Part shown: positions 1-8,354 of the stretch, piece after piece
How positions within the stretch are numbered: the stretch's first letter is position 1
Layout: every line of letters starts with the position of its first letter
Translations under genes and position numbers: made by a program
Notes under the pieces: generated by a model
Told to the model about the DNA's origin: nothing
The model's database searches: none
The model's input: only the letters and a program-made list of their open reading frames with translations
Assembly (NCBI GenBank): GCA_945895375.1
Contig: CAMDEE010000005.1
Location: forward strand, 62,001-126,000
Direction of reading: 5' to 3'
Source of the DNA: Auritidibacter sp. Marseille-P8566
Lineage (GTDB): Bacteria > Actinomycetota > Actinomycetes > Actinomycetales > Microbacteriaceae
Length of the DNA: 64,000 nt

Positions 1-194
1 TCGTTGATTGCTTGAATCATTCCAGTTGGGAAGAACGGTGTTGTTTCAAAAACCCTCACAACAGAGAAATAAAGAGCAGCTATCGCAATAGCGAGAAGAA
101 AGATTCCGAGGACGACGTGGAACAGTTCTTCGACGCGTTCAACCCAGCGGCCGGGAATCAATACATTGTGTTTCGAATCTGTTTGTTTAGCCAT
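1..194 (-). CDS. PsiE-like membrane protein (partial, 3' end outside window)
   Basis: Reading leftward from an ATG at 194, the frame stays open to the window edge, giving 64 visible residues. They begin MAKQTDSKHNVLIPGRWVER, followed by EELFHVV and then a hydrophobic helix at about residues 28-47. The charged E-R-V-E-E-L-F-H stretch before the first helix resembles the phosphate-starvation-inducible PsiE family of small membrane proteins. That match is from memory of the family and the fragment is short. A -10-like TAGATT (206 to 201) ends six bases before the ATG, so the message may be leaderless. It is divergent from the cytochrome b5 protein gene. Confidence 0.6.
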   Translation of the reverse strand, partial: MAKQTDSKHNVLIPGRWVERVEELFHVVLGIFLLAIAIAALYFSVVRVFETTPFFPTGMIQAIN

Positions 195-431
195 GTTCGA
201 AATCTAGTCCAAATAGCCATTTTTGAACCCAATAATTAGCGTCGAATAATCACAGTCTTATTTCATTCTTAGACCGTGTTTTCGTGAAATAACTAGCTAA
301 TTCGATAGCCAGCGAGGCTAGCAGACCTAAAACTAAGACAGGAGATAGCGATCAACACCTTGCAGGGTCTTTCCATCAAACCAGCACAGGTTTGCCAGTT
401 AACCAAACTAAAGCAGGAGTATGTTTGAAGT

Positions 432-1799
432 ATGAACCTTTCAGCTTTCCAAACCTCCCTTTTTGACACCATAGGTGGACTTCCAGTGCACCCGCTAGCC
501 GTTCACGTGGCTGTGGTGTTTCTTCCGCTTTCAGCGCTAGCTCTAGGGATTCTAATCTTTGTTCCTAAGTGGAGAAAAGCATATTTGCCCCTAACTCTCA
601 TAGGTCTATCAATCGCAACAGTATTTACATTCATCGCTAAAGAGTCTGGTGCTGCTCTAGGAGATCGGGTTGGTGAACCGCAGACCCATGAAGATTTAGG
701 CGAGATCCTGTTCCCAGCATCTGTCGGCCTATTGGCTGTTGGAGTGGCGTTCTACTTTCTACAGAAGTCAGATCGTCCAAAGTGGATGATTCAAACAGCG
801 GCAGGAGTAGCGGTAGCGGCGATTGTTTCTGTGTCAGCACTGACCTACTTTGTTGGCCACACTGGAGCAGAAGCAACCTGGGCTAAACGAATTGGCCCAA
901 TAGATGCCAGCCCGACTCCAACACCTACTGATTCAGAGACTCCTGGAACAGGCCTAACCGCAGCCCAGGTTGCAAAACACAACAAAGCAGCAGACTGTTG
1001 GGTTACTATCGAGAGTTCGGTCTATGACCTAACCTCATACATTCAGCAGCACCCAGGAGGCTCAGGTGTTCTGACTAATCTTTGTGGCACAGATGCTACT
1101 TCGGCTTTCAAGTCTCAGCACGCAGCAGAGATGGCTCCAGCCAGCGCACTTGCTGCTCTGAAGATTGGAAAGATTGGTGCAGTTCCAACTACAACACCTA
1201 AGCCAACATCTAAACCAACCCTAACTACAACACCAAAACCTACTGCAGGTGGTTACACAAAAGCTGAGGTTGCTAAACACAGCACAGCATCGGACTGCTG
1301 GAGCATTGTGAACAAGAATGTTTACAACCTAACTACCTACGTTTCATCACATCCGGGTGGTTCAGCTGTTATCAAGGCAATCTGCGGCAAAGATGGAACA
1401 GCTGCCTTCAAAGGTCAACACTCAGGCCAATCAACCCCTATAAGTGTTCTTGCTGGTTTCAAGCTTGGAGCACTAGCGGCATCAACAGATCCTGATCCAG
1501 TTGCAAAGACATACACCTCTGCTCAGATTGCGACGCATAATTCAGGAGCAAGTTGTTGGGGGCTAGTAAACAAAAACGTCTATGACCTAACCAGTTATGT
1601 TGAATCACACCCAGGAGGGGTAGCAGCTATAACTGCTTTATGTGGGAAGGATGCAACAGCAGCATTCACTGGTCAGCACGGTGGTGAATCAAGCCCAACT
1701 AATGTTCTGGCTAGTTTCAAACTAGGAACTCTGAGTGGAACAAACACTTTGCAGCCAGCCTCAAGGGTTGACGAGGAAGAGGAAGAGGAAGAGGACTAA
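432..1799 (+). CDS. DUF2231 membrane protein fused to three tandem cytochrome b5-like domains
   Basis: A 455-residue protein. Residues about 15-155 hold a hydrophobic four-helix domain with an early HPLAVHV motif and a closing GHTGAEATW, as in DUF2231. A Thr/Pro linker follows. Then come three cytochrome b5-like repeats at about 175-250, 275-345 and 365-435. Each has HPGG (first haem ligand) and a Q-H near the end (second ligand), so three b-type haems are expected. Each repeat also has two cysteines (CW and CG), which could form a disulfide outside the membrane. Thr/Pro linkers separate the repeats and the C-terminus is almost pure glutamate. The protein is probably membrane-anchored with the haem domains outside, in electron transfer; the partner is unknown. 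A second ATG at 421 stops after four codons, so 432 is the chosen start. Confidence 0.85.
   Translation: MNLSAFQTSLFDTIGGLPVHPLAVHVAVVFLPLSALALGILIFVPKWRKAYLPLTLIGLSIATVFTFIAKESGAALGDRVGEPQTHEDLGEILFPASVGLLAVGVAFYFLQKSDRPKWMIQTAAGVAVAAIVSVSALTYFVGHTGAEATWAKRIGPIDASPTPTPTDSETPGTGLTAAQVAKHNKAADCWVTIESSVYDLTSYIQQHPGGSGVLTNLCGTDATSAFKSQHAAEMAPASALAALKIGKIGAVPTTTPKPTSKPTLTTTPKPTAGGYTKAEVAKHSTASDCWSIVNKNVYNLTTYVSSHPGGSAVIKAICGKDGTAAFKGQHSGQSTPISVLAGFKLGALAASTDPDPVAKTYTSAQIATHNSGASCWGLVNKNVYDLTSYVESHPGGVAAITALCGKDATAAFTGQHGGESSPTNVLASFKLGTLSGTNTLQPASRVDEEEEEEED
1773..1796 (+). repeat. GAGGAA hexanucleotide repeat encoding a poly-acidic tail
   Basis: Three GAGGAA units and a GAGGAC unit run in tandem just before the stop codon of the cytochrome b5 repeat protein. 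They encode a run of glutamates ending in aspartate. The repeat is prone to slippage, and changes in copy number would alter tail length without breaking the frame. Confidence 0.75.
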
Positions 1800-1802
1800 G
1801 TC

Positions 1803-2255
1803 CTACTTCACTTCTCGGCTATAGGTCACAAACTCAGATAGCTCAGCTATTCCTTCATATAGGGATCTAGCCAACTTATTGTCTTTGTGAGTTTCCCAGT
1901 AAATCTTCTCTGAACCTCTAGCCCTAGCTGGTTCATCTAATGCAAGGATTAGCGCTTTACCAATACCGTTGCCTCGATGTTCAGGATTTACGAAGAGATC
2001 CTCAAGATAAAGATGGGGGGATTTAGCCCAACTGGAATAAGTAAAGGAGTAGTGGGCTATGCCAACTACTTTCCCGTCCAATTCAGCAACTAGCCCGTAC
2101 ATACCAACATCTGAATCATTTAGTCTTTGCCAAGTCAGCTGGGTCTGCTCTTGAGATATCTCTGTCTTATAGAACTCGAGGTATCCAGCCCAAAGAATGA
2201 GCCATTCATCGGCATCCTTCAGTTCCACTGGTCTTATCGTTATTGGCATAGTCAA
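1803..2255 (-). CDS. GNAT family N-acetyltransferase
   Basis: A 150-residue, single-domain GNAT protein. The acetyl-CoA-binding motif A is visible as LFVNPEHRGNGIGKALI (R/Q-x-x-G-x-G/A type) near residue 90. It is preceded by the beta-4 strand VVGIAHYSF, and the terminal Y-x-x-x-G-I-A is typical of the fold. It should transfer an acetyl group from acetyl-CoA to an amine, but the substrate cannot be read from the sequence. It is convergent with the cytochrome b5 repeat gene, whose stop lies only 3 bases away. Confidence 0.85.
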   Translation of the reverse strand: MTMPITIRPVELKDADEWLILWAGYLEFYKTEISQEQTQLTWQRLNDSDVGMYGLVAELDGKVVGIAHYSFTYSSWAKSPHLYLEDLFVNPEHRGNGIGKALILALDEPARARGSEKIYWETHKDNKLARSLYEGIAELSEFVTYSREVK

Positions 2256-2388
2256 ATACTACGGAGAACCCAGGCAACCTCGCTATTGAGCCATAAGCCA
2301 ATTGCACAGCCCATCTTTCTAGCAGGTAACTCTTAGGTTTATGTGAGAGATTAGGGGTAGAAGCCTAGACACAGGGAGAACTAGTTAG

Positions 2389-3324
2389 ATGAGTAAAAAG
2401 CGTTGGATCTGGTTATCCGCCATAGCGTTGGTGCTAATTGTTGTGATTGGACTAGTAACCAATCGAGTTCTCACTAGAGAATCTAACTTTGAGACCTATG
2501 AGGTCACCCCAACATCTGTTGTGAAGACAGTGGCGGCTAATGGGCAGTTAGCAGAAACCCAGTTACTCGCCTACGGTCCAAGTGAACAACCTGTACAGCT
2601 AGCAGCTAATGGTTCAATATCAATCCCGGCTCAGTTTGGGGTAAGCCTTGAGATAAGCAGTATTGAAGTTTCAGTTGGAGACAAAGTCGCTGACGGTGAT
2701 CTCTTGTTTACCTATAGAAATCAGTTCGGTTTGAATACCAGAGTCACAGCCCAGTCTGCTGGAGTTGTTAGAACCGTTGACACAGCAGAAGGCCTTAGAA
2801 CATCGGGGCAAGTTGTTTCTATTGGCAGTAACAAGCCAATCGTTTCTGTCTTTGCTAGCGAATATGATGCTGATCTTTTGGATCTGAGCCAGAAGGCAAC
2901 TATTGAACTAGATGCCATCAATGCTGTCTTCGAAGGTGCTGTTATCTCTATCGGCCAGGTTGCTAACTCGGTTAGCGGTATCAAGCAGTATGAGGTTCTC
3001 GTTGAAGTCAAGAAGATTCCTGCTGGAGCAAGATTTGGCATGAGCGCAACTGCTGAGATTGAAGTAGAAAGAGCAGATGATGTTCTAGCTGTTCCAATGA
3101 GCGCTCTGATTGGTGAAGTACCAGAGGTTCAGATTCTGAGAAACGATTCAGGCGGAGTATCAGAAGTAGAAACAGTGAAAGTTGTCCTAGGAATCAAGGG
3201 AGATAGCTTGGTGGAGATTACCTCTGGTGTTGCTGCAGGTGATCTAGTTATCACTGGTATTGATGGAAAGATTCCTGCTGAGATTCAATTCGGTCCTCCA
3301 CGTGGAGCCGGAAATAATGGCTGA
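2389..3324 (+). CDS. Efflux transporter periplasmic-adaptor-like subunit (MacA/HlyD family)
   Basis: A 311-residue protein with one N-terminal membrane helix (residues 7-25). The rest is a beta-rich extracytoplasmic region with the lipoyl/barrel-sandwich halves of HlyD-type adaptors (SIEVSVGDKVADGDLLFTY ... AQSAGVVRTVD) and a beta-barrel part near the end. The long coiled-coil hairpin of Gram-negative MacA is missing, as expected in a cell without an outer membrane. It is the first gene of an operon, overlapping the ATPase gene by 8 bases. It probably forms an export complex with the next two products, for a peptide, antibiotic or lipid cargo. A GGGAG ribosome binding site precedes the ATG. 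Confidence 0.85.
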   Translation: MSKKRWIWLSAIALVLIVVIGLVTNRVLTRESNFETYEVTPTSVVKTVAANGQLAETQLLAYGPSEQPVQLAANGSISIPAQFGVSLEISSIEVSVGDKVADGDLLFTYRNQFGLNTRVTAQSAGVVRTVDTAEGLRTSGQVVSIGSNKPIVSVFASEYDADLLDLSQKATIELDAINAVFEGAVISIGQVANSVSGIKQYEVLVEVKKIPAGARFGMSATAEIEVERADDVLAVPMSALIGEVPEVQILRNDSGGVSEVETVKVVLGIKGDSLVEITSGVAAGDLVITGIDGKIPAEIQFGPPRGAGNNG

Positions 3325-4009
3325 TGAAGTTGTTCGCTTAGATAAGGTTCGAAGAGATTATCTTGTTGGTGATCAGGTAACCACAGCTCTTGATGGTGTT
3401 GACCTAGTTATTGAACGTGGTGAGTTCGTAGCTATCGTAGGTCCATCTGGAAGTGGTAAGTCAACCATGATGAACCTAATCGGTTGCCTAGATAGACCTA
3501 GCAAGGGCTCCGTACTGATTGCTGGTGATTCAACCAATGAACTGAACGATAACCAACTGACCAGTCTTAGATCCAAAGCAATTGGCTTTGTCTTCCAACA
3601 GTTCCAATTACTTCCTAACACCACAGCCATTGAGAATGTTATGGCTCCACTGTTGTATCAAGGTGTTAACCCTAAAGAAGCTAAGCGCAAAGCAGCAGCG
3701 ATGCTGACTCAGCTAGGTCTTGGCGACAGATTGAACTTTGATAGGAACCGTTTATCTGGTGGACAACAACAAAGAGTTGCTATCGCTAGAGCACTTGTGA
3801 CAAGTCCTGACATTGTCTTAGCTGATGAACCTACCGGTGCTCTTGATTCCAAAACAGGGGCTGCAGTTATTGAACTTCTAAAAGATCTGCATAAAGATGG
3901 TCGCACCATTGTCCTGATTACCCATGACTTAGATATTGCAGCCAGCGCTCCTAGAAGAGTTTTCCTTAGAGATGGTCAGATTGAACGAGATGAACGAGGT
4001 TCAAAATGA
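3317..4009 (+). CDS. ABC transporter ATP-binding protein (MacB/LolD type)
   Basis: A 230-residue nucleotide-binding subunit. Visible motifs are Walker A GPSGSGKST (about residues 42-50), the Q-loop VFQQFQLLPN, signature LSGGQQQRVAIARAL, Walker B IVLADEPTG and the switch histidine in VLITHD. The ATG at 3317 is preferred to an upstream in-frame ATG at 3260: it has a purine-rich GGAG stretch just upstream, overlaps the adaptor stop by 8 bases and gives the usual length. It powers the FtsX-type permease encoded next. Confidence 0.93.
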   Translation: MADEVVRLDKVRRDYLVGDQVTTALDGVDLVIERGEFVAIVGPSGSGKSTMMNLIGCLDRPSKGSVLIAGDSTNELNDNQLTSLRSKAIGFVFQQFQLLPNTTAIENVMAPLLYQGVNPKEAKRKAAAMLTQLGLGDRLNFDRNRLSGGQQQRVAIARALVTSPDIVLADEPTGALDSKTGAAVIELLKDLHKDGRTIVLITHDLDIAASAPRRVFLRDGQIERDERGSK

Positions 4010-5172
4010 GACTTCTAGGAACAGCAGCTCTTGCACTAAATAGAATCTGGGCTACCAAGATCAGATCCCTTCTCACAATGCTTGGTGTTGTTATCGGTGT
4101 TGCAGCCATTGTTGCTTTGACTTCAATCGTTGATGGGGCATCTCAAGGAATCAATAAGTCTTTGGCAACTCTCGGTACTAACCAACTAAACATCACAGCG
4201 TTAGCAGGTGACTCTCTAACTGAACAGGATGCTGAAGCCCTTGGTGCTCTAGAGAATGTGTCAGTGATGTTTGTTCAAGCTCAGAACCAGGGCACCATCG
4301 CAACAGTTGATAACCGAGTGAATGCTCGTCTAGTTGGAGTATCTGCCAAATACTTTGAAGCAGTTAAACCTGAGATTGCTCTTGGTTCATATCTATCTAG
4401 TAGTCCATTTGCAGCAACAGCTAAAGATGTTGTCTTTGGAGCAGATGCTGCTAACGACCTTGGTCTAACTAGTGACATGCTTGGTAAAACAGTGAAGCTC
4501 AATGGACAAGACTTCAGACTTGTCGGCGTGTTAGATGATCAGGCTGGCTTTGGAACTTCTGGAAGAGTTTATGTTCCGATCGATTCAGCTAGAAAGCTTT
4601 TCAGCCAGTATCCATACGTCTCAAGCATTGTTGTTCAAGCAAATACTCCTGAACAGGTAGACACTCTTCAATTACAGGCAGATGTTTTACTTAGAGAGAG
4701 ATATGGGCTCAGTGAGGACACAACTGCTCGTTACACAATCACCAACCAGGCATCTTTGATTGCAGCAGTTGGATCTATCACGGCAACACTTGGATTACTT
4801 CTTACTGGTATCGCAGCAATCAGTTTGATTGTTGGAGGTATTGGAATCATGAACATCATGTTGGTATCGGTTAGAGAGCGCACTAGAGAAATTGGTGTTA
4901 GAAGAGCCATCGGTGCGAAGCAGTCAAACATTCTTACTCAGTTCTTGATTGAAGCAATCGTGCTCTCTCTTGCTGGTGGAGTGGTGGGTCTAATCCTTGG
5001 AGAGATAGCAGCATTCTTCCTAGCCATTATTGGTGACTGGGTCTTCTCCATACGCTTAGACACCATAGGTCTAGCGTTAGGTTTCAGCTTGTTGGTTGGA
5101 GTTGTCTTTGGAGTATGGCCTGCAAGGCAGGCTGCGAAACTAGAACCTATTGATGCACTTAGGTTTGAATAA
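4006..5172 (+). CDS. ABC transporter permease, MacB/FtsX type
   Basis: A 388-residue protein with the MacB-family layout: one N-terminal helix (about 20-45), a large extracytoplasmic MacB_PCD domain (about 45-250) and three C-terminal helices forming the FtsX domain. The conserved coupling segment RERTREIGVRRAIGA lies after the second helix, and the end P-A-x-x-A-A-x-L-x-P-I-x-A-L-R is classic for the family. It starts by ATGA overlap with the ATPase stop, so the two are translationally coupled. These transporters act by mechanotransmission rather than classical channel transport. The substrate is not evident. Confidence 0.92.
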   Translation: MRLLGTAALALNRIWATKIRSLLTMLGVVIGVAAIVALTSIVDGASQGINKSLATLGTNQLNITALAGDSLTEQDAEALGALENVSVMFVQAQNQGTIATVDNRVNARLVGVSAKYFEAVKPEIALGSYLSSSPFAATAKDVVFGADAANDLGLTSDMLGKTVKLNGQDFRLVGVLDDQAGFGTSGRVYVPIDSARKLFSQYPYVSSIVVQANTPEQVDTLQLQADVLLRERYGLSEDTTARYTITNQASLIAAVGSITATLGLLLTGIAAISLIVGGIGIMNIMLVSVRERTREIGVRRAIGAKQSNILTQFLIEAIVLSLAGGVVGLILGEIAAFFLAIIGDWVFSIRLDTIGLALGFSLLVGVVFGVWPARQAAKLEPIDALRFE

Positions 5173-5185
5173 AACCTAGAGCATT

Positions 5186-6178
5186 TTATTCAGTAGCTGA
5201 AATAGATTTTGATTCTCTTCTAGCTAACCAAAGTAGATATAGCGCGATGGTGATTTCAAATACCAGTCCTGCAACTGGAACCATCCAGTGACCCATCATC
5301 ATGGCTGCATCGTGGGATAGGTGCTCTCTAGGCAAAAGATTCCAGAGAGCGTGGAAGCCCCATGCACCAACCCAGTAATACATCGAAACTCTGTATCCAA
5401 GTACACCTAGAGCAACCATCAAGCCAAATACCAGTAGTTCCAGCACTTCACCTGAGTGAGCGAAAGTCATGCCTGTCCAGATGGTAAAAAGCAACCAAAA
5501 GATCTTCTTGGCACTCATCGGTAGCCACAGTGTTGCAGCAATTAGCCCCAGAGCAACAGGAGCAGCAAACCAAATAGAGCTATCATCCATCGAGAACATA
5601 CCAACCACAGAAATCTCAACAACGATTACAACCAAAACTCCAACAGCTATAAGTGTTCGAGTAAGTCCGGTTGATAGGAAACGCTCTGGCTTGCTTGGGA
5701 CAACAACCGCATCCTTGAAGAAGCCTTTTCTGATTCTCCAGGCTAGATATATCGCCACCACTAAGTCATAAATCAAGCAAGCAAGCGGCAAGTCATGTTG
5801 GTGATCTGGAAGATCTCTAGGAATCAAATCCCATAACGGGTGAATAAACCAAATAGCCGCTAGGAACCAGGGAGACCAAAAGACACCCGCTATAGCGGCA
5901 AGCACGACTGCAAATAGCATGAAGTATTCAATGTCGGAGGTTCCTGAATAAACAGTAGATAACAGCCAAACAGTAACCGCTCCCCAAGACAGGAGCTGCG
6001 CTCTTGCAGGTAGCCAGGCTAGAAGAAGAACTAGGAGGATTCCGAAGGGAAGGGCTGCAATAAGCAAAATCTTCTGCTGAGTAGCAAAGCCGATTAGGTA
6101 ACTAAACCCTACTGTCACCAACCCTGCGTAAAGTGTCTGTAAAACTACGAATAGTTCTTTTTTGGATAGATTTGGCAA
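5186..6178 (-). CDS. Polytopic membrane protein with two homologous halves, function unknown
   Basis: A 330-residue protein made almost entirely of hydrophobic segments (about nine or ten helices). The two halves look like copies. HPLWDLIPRD, followed by a polar His/Asp turn and a helix ending YLAWRIRK, lies near residues 115-155. HALWNLLPRE, a His-rich turn and YLLWLARRE lie near 275-325. The His-x-L-W-(D/N)-L-(I/L)-P-R motif repeated in both halves may form a paired site. I do not recognise a characterised family. It is convergent with the MacB-like permease (13 bases apart) and divergent from the PGPGW protein. Confidence 0.7.
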   Translation of the reverse strand: MPNLSKKELFVVLQTLYAGLVTVGFSYLIGFATQQKILLIAALPFGILLVLLLAWLPARAQLLSWGAVTVWLLSTVYSGTSDIEYFMLFAVVLAAIAGVFWSPWFLAAIWFIHPLWDLIPRDLPDHQHDLPLACLIYDLVVAIYLAWRIRKGFFKDAVVVPSKPERFLSTGLTRTLIAVGVLVVIVVEISVVGMFSMDDSSIWFAAPVALGLIAATLWLPMSAKKIFWLLFTIWTGMTFAHSGEVLELLVFGLMVALGVLGYRVSMYYWVGAWGFHALWNLLPREHLSHDAAMMMGHWMVPVAGLVFEITIALYLLWLARRESKSISATE

Positions 6179-6309
6179 GGTTAGGTCTTTCTAATTCTTG
6201 GGTTCAGAATCAAGCCTATCAAACCTCGCAGGTCAGATAGGTCAGTAAAACTTTCAGCCACTTTGAACTTGATAGTACCATAATGGAAGCAACCGATAGG
6301 GGACGACTA

Positions 6310-6579
6310 ATGGAAAAGCTAAAGAAGATTCTAGATAAACTACCTCACCCAGTCAGATGGGCTGTGATCATGGTGGTTGGTTTTGTCTTACTGATCATAG
6401 GACTCATCATGATGATTACTCCAGGACCTGGTCTTCTATTCATCTTCTTCGGACTTTCAATTCTTGCCTTAGAGATCAAGTGGGCTCAAGAAGTAAATAA
6501 GCAAGGCATGCAGGGTCTTGAAAAGATTGTTGCCAAGCTAAAGACAATATTCAAAATTGGCAATAAGCCAAAGCAGTAA
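6310..6579 (+). CDS. PGPGW-type small transmembrane protein
   Basis: An 89-residue protein with two membrane helices flanking the conserved turn MITPGPGLLFIFFGL, as in the PGPGW/TIGR02611 family of actinobacterial membrane proteins of unknown function. The ATG at 6310 has a ribosome binding site (AGGGG, about eight bases upstream) and is preferred to the upstream in-frame ATG at 6283. It is followed nine bases later by the GyrI-like gene, so the two may be co-transcribed. Confidence 0.8.
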   Translation: MEKLKKILDKLPHPVRWAVIMVVGFVLLIIGLIMMITPGPGLLFIFFGLSILALEIKWAQEVNKQGMQGLEKIVAKLKTIFKIGNKPKQ

Positions 6580-6588
6580 GGAACCATC

Positions 6589-7068
6589 TTGCTTAGCGTC
6601 GAGTTATTTCCTAAAAGAACTTTGCTTGGTCTGAGTAAGCCGTTTATTTCTGCAACTCAACCAAACTCCAACGCCTCAGAAGTAATAGGCCCACTATGGT
6701 CAGAGATGTCCAAGCTTTTCTTTGGTATGAAGTTGGACCGAGACGCAAATCCTGTTGGTTTTGGTGCCATGTGGAATTCCGTTGAGGGTGAACCAGGTTC
6801 GATGATCTATTTCGCTGGCTATGAGATTTATGGGATTCCAGAGGACTTAGGCGGATTAGAAGTCCTGGCGCTTGAACCAACGAAGTATGCCTTCATTGAG
6901 CACAATGGCCCGATGTCAGAATTGCCAGGCAAGATCACCTCTTTCTATAAAGACCTTCTTCCTGCCAGCGGTATAGAAAGACTAGATGGCATTGATTTAG
7001 AGATTTATCACGAGAGTGAAAATCCAGAATTACCTCCTCGAGTCGTCATTGCCGCTCCAGTTCTCTAG
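6589..7068 (+). CDS. GyrI-like / AraC-type effector-binding domain protein
   Basis: A stand-alone effector-binding domain of 159 residues, starting at a TTG with AAGGA upstream. The fold markers are the motif GMKLDRDANPVGFGAMWNSV, the internal PGSMIYFAGYEI and the segment LEPTKYAFIEHNGPMSEL. These match the SOUL/GyrI-like domain found alone or attached to AraC regulators. Such proteins bind small hydrophobic ligands or gyrase. The ligand here is unknown. Confidence 0.75.
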   Translation: MLSVELFPKRTLLGLSKPFISATQPNSNASEVIGPLWSEMSKLFFGMKLDRDANPVGFGAMWNSVEGEPGSMIYFAGYEIYGIPEDLGGLEVLALEPTKYAFIEHNGPMSELPGKITSFYKDLLPASGIERLDGIDLEIYHESENPELPPRVVIAAPVL

Positions 7069-7116
7069 CATCCCAGTTGTTCTAATACCCTTGCGGCATC
7101 CAATACGCTGTTTTCT

Positions 7117-8319
7117 GTGAGTAATGGATCTGAGAGTCAGGCAAAGCTAGTAATAGCAGCACGAACCGGTAATCTCGTTACTTTTGCTACCAATGGCTTC
7201 CTATTCTCTTCATGGCTATCTAGACTTCCGGATGTAAAGCAAATGCTGGACATAGGCACAGGAACACTTAGTTTCCTTCTTTTAGCTTTGGCCTGTGGTT
7301 CTCTTGTTGGGCTTCCTATTGCCGGGAGAATCACTGACAAGATTGGTACCAAAAACACTGTTCGGTTAGGTGGCGCTGTTGGAATCTTTGGATTGTTAGT
7401 TACCTGTTTCTCAATCACCTTCAGTCAGAATCTAGTGATTCCAATTGCTGGACTTGCCCTCGTTGGTTTCGGAATAGGTGTTTGGGATGTTGCTCAAAAT
7501 CTTGAAGGCACAATCATCGAACGAAAGCTAGAACGAGCAATCATGCCTTGGTTCCATGCAGCCTTTAGTGGAGGAACAGTAATAGGTGCCCTTATTGGAT
7601 CGCAGGCAACAAGATTAGAAGTGCCTTTATCTATTCACATAACTGCGTCTGCGGCAATCACACTTCTATTCTTGCTCTGGGGAACAAGCAAGTTCATCGT
7701 GCTTGATGTTGTTCAACATCAAAATGAGTCTGGTGAGTCAATCAAACAGAAATCGGCTTGGACCGAACCTCGAACCTTACTTATCGGTGTGATGGTTTTG
7801 GCGGCTGCTTTCACTGAAGGATCTGCCAACGACTGGCTAGCTGTTGCATTTGTCGAAGGTCACCAAACAACAGCCACTGAAGGAGTTCTGGGTCTTTCAG
7901 CGTTCCTACTGTTTATGACTGCAGGTCGTATTTTGGGAAGTATGGCGCTGGATAAGTTTGGACGCGTATTAGTTCTTCGAGTGCTTTTCGGCGCAACCCT
8001 CATTGGTTGCTTGTTATTCGTATTTGGGGGACCGGTCGGAGCCTATTTCGGAGCAGCGCTCTGGGGGCTAGGCGCTAGCCTCGGTTTCCCAGTTGGAATG
8101 TCAGCAGCATCAGATGACCCAAAACGAGCAGCTGCTCGAATCAGCGTAGTTTCAACTATTGGTTACTGCGCCTTCCTAGCAGGCCCACCCGTGGTTGGTT
8201 TCCTAGGTGAAGCAGTTGGAATCCTGATGGCCATGCTGGCAGTTGGGGCAATGAGTGCCCTTGCTTTTGTGCTGGTGCCAGCGGCCCGAGAACAAAGGGA
8301 AGAACCTTCTAGCAATTAG
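7117..8319 (+). CDS. MFS transporter
   Basis: A 400-residue protein with about twelve membrane helices. The cytoplasmic loop between helices 2 and 3 carries the MFS signature GRITDKIGTKNTVRLGG, and the symmetric motif in the second half is GRILGSMALDKFGRVLVLR. The centre holds a short cytoplasmic loop. It resembles the group of MFS proteins that includes fucose and putative sugar or drug permeases, but the substrate cannot be assigned. It begins at GTG and ends 35 bases before the pntA start. Confidence 0.85.
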   Translation: MSNGSESQAKLVIAARTGNLVTFATNGFLFSSWLSRLPDVKQMLDIGTGTLSFLLLALACGSLVGLPIAGRITDKIGTKNTVRLGGAVGIFGLLVTCFSITFSQNLVIPIAGLALVGFGIGVWDVAQNLEGTIIERKLERAIMPWFHAAFSGGTVIGALIGSQATRLEVPLSIHITASAAITLLFLLWGTSKFIVLDVVQHQNESGESIKQKSAWTEPRTLLIGVMVLAAAFTEGSANDWLAVAFVEGHQTTATEGVLGLSAFLLFMTAGRILGSMALDKFGRVLVLRVLFGATLIGCLLFVFGGPVGAYFGAALWGLGASLGFPVGMSAASDDPKRAAARISVVSTIGYCAFLAGPPVVGFLGEAVGILMAMLAVGAMSALAFVLVPAAREQREEPSSN

Positions 8320-8354
8320 ACTTGGGGAGAAAGTTATCTTGCATAAGGAGCAAC

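Noticed and set aside
12-239. 75-codon plus-strand frame at the left edge
   Set aside because: The opposite strand encodes a convincing membrane protein (PsiE-like) that runs off the window.
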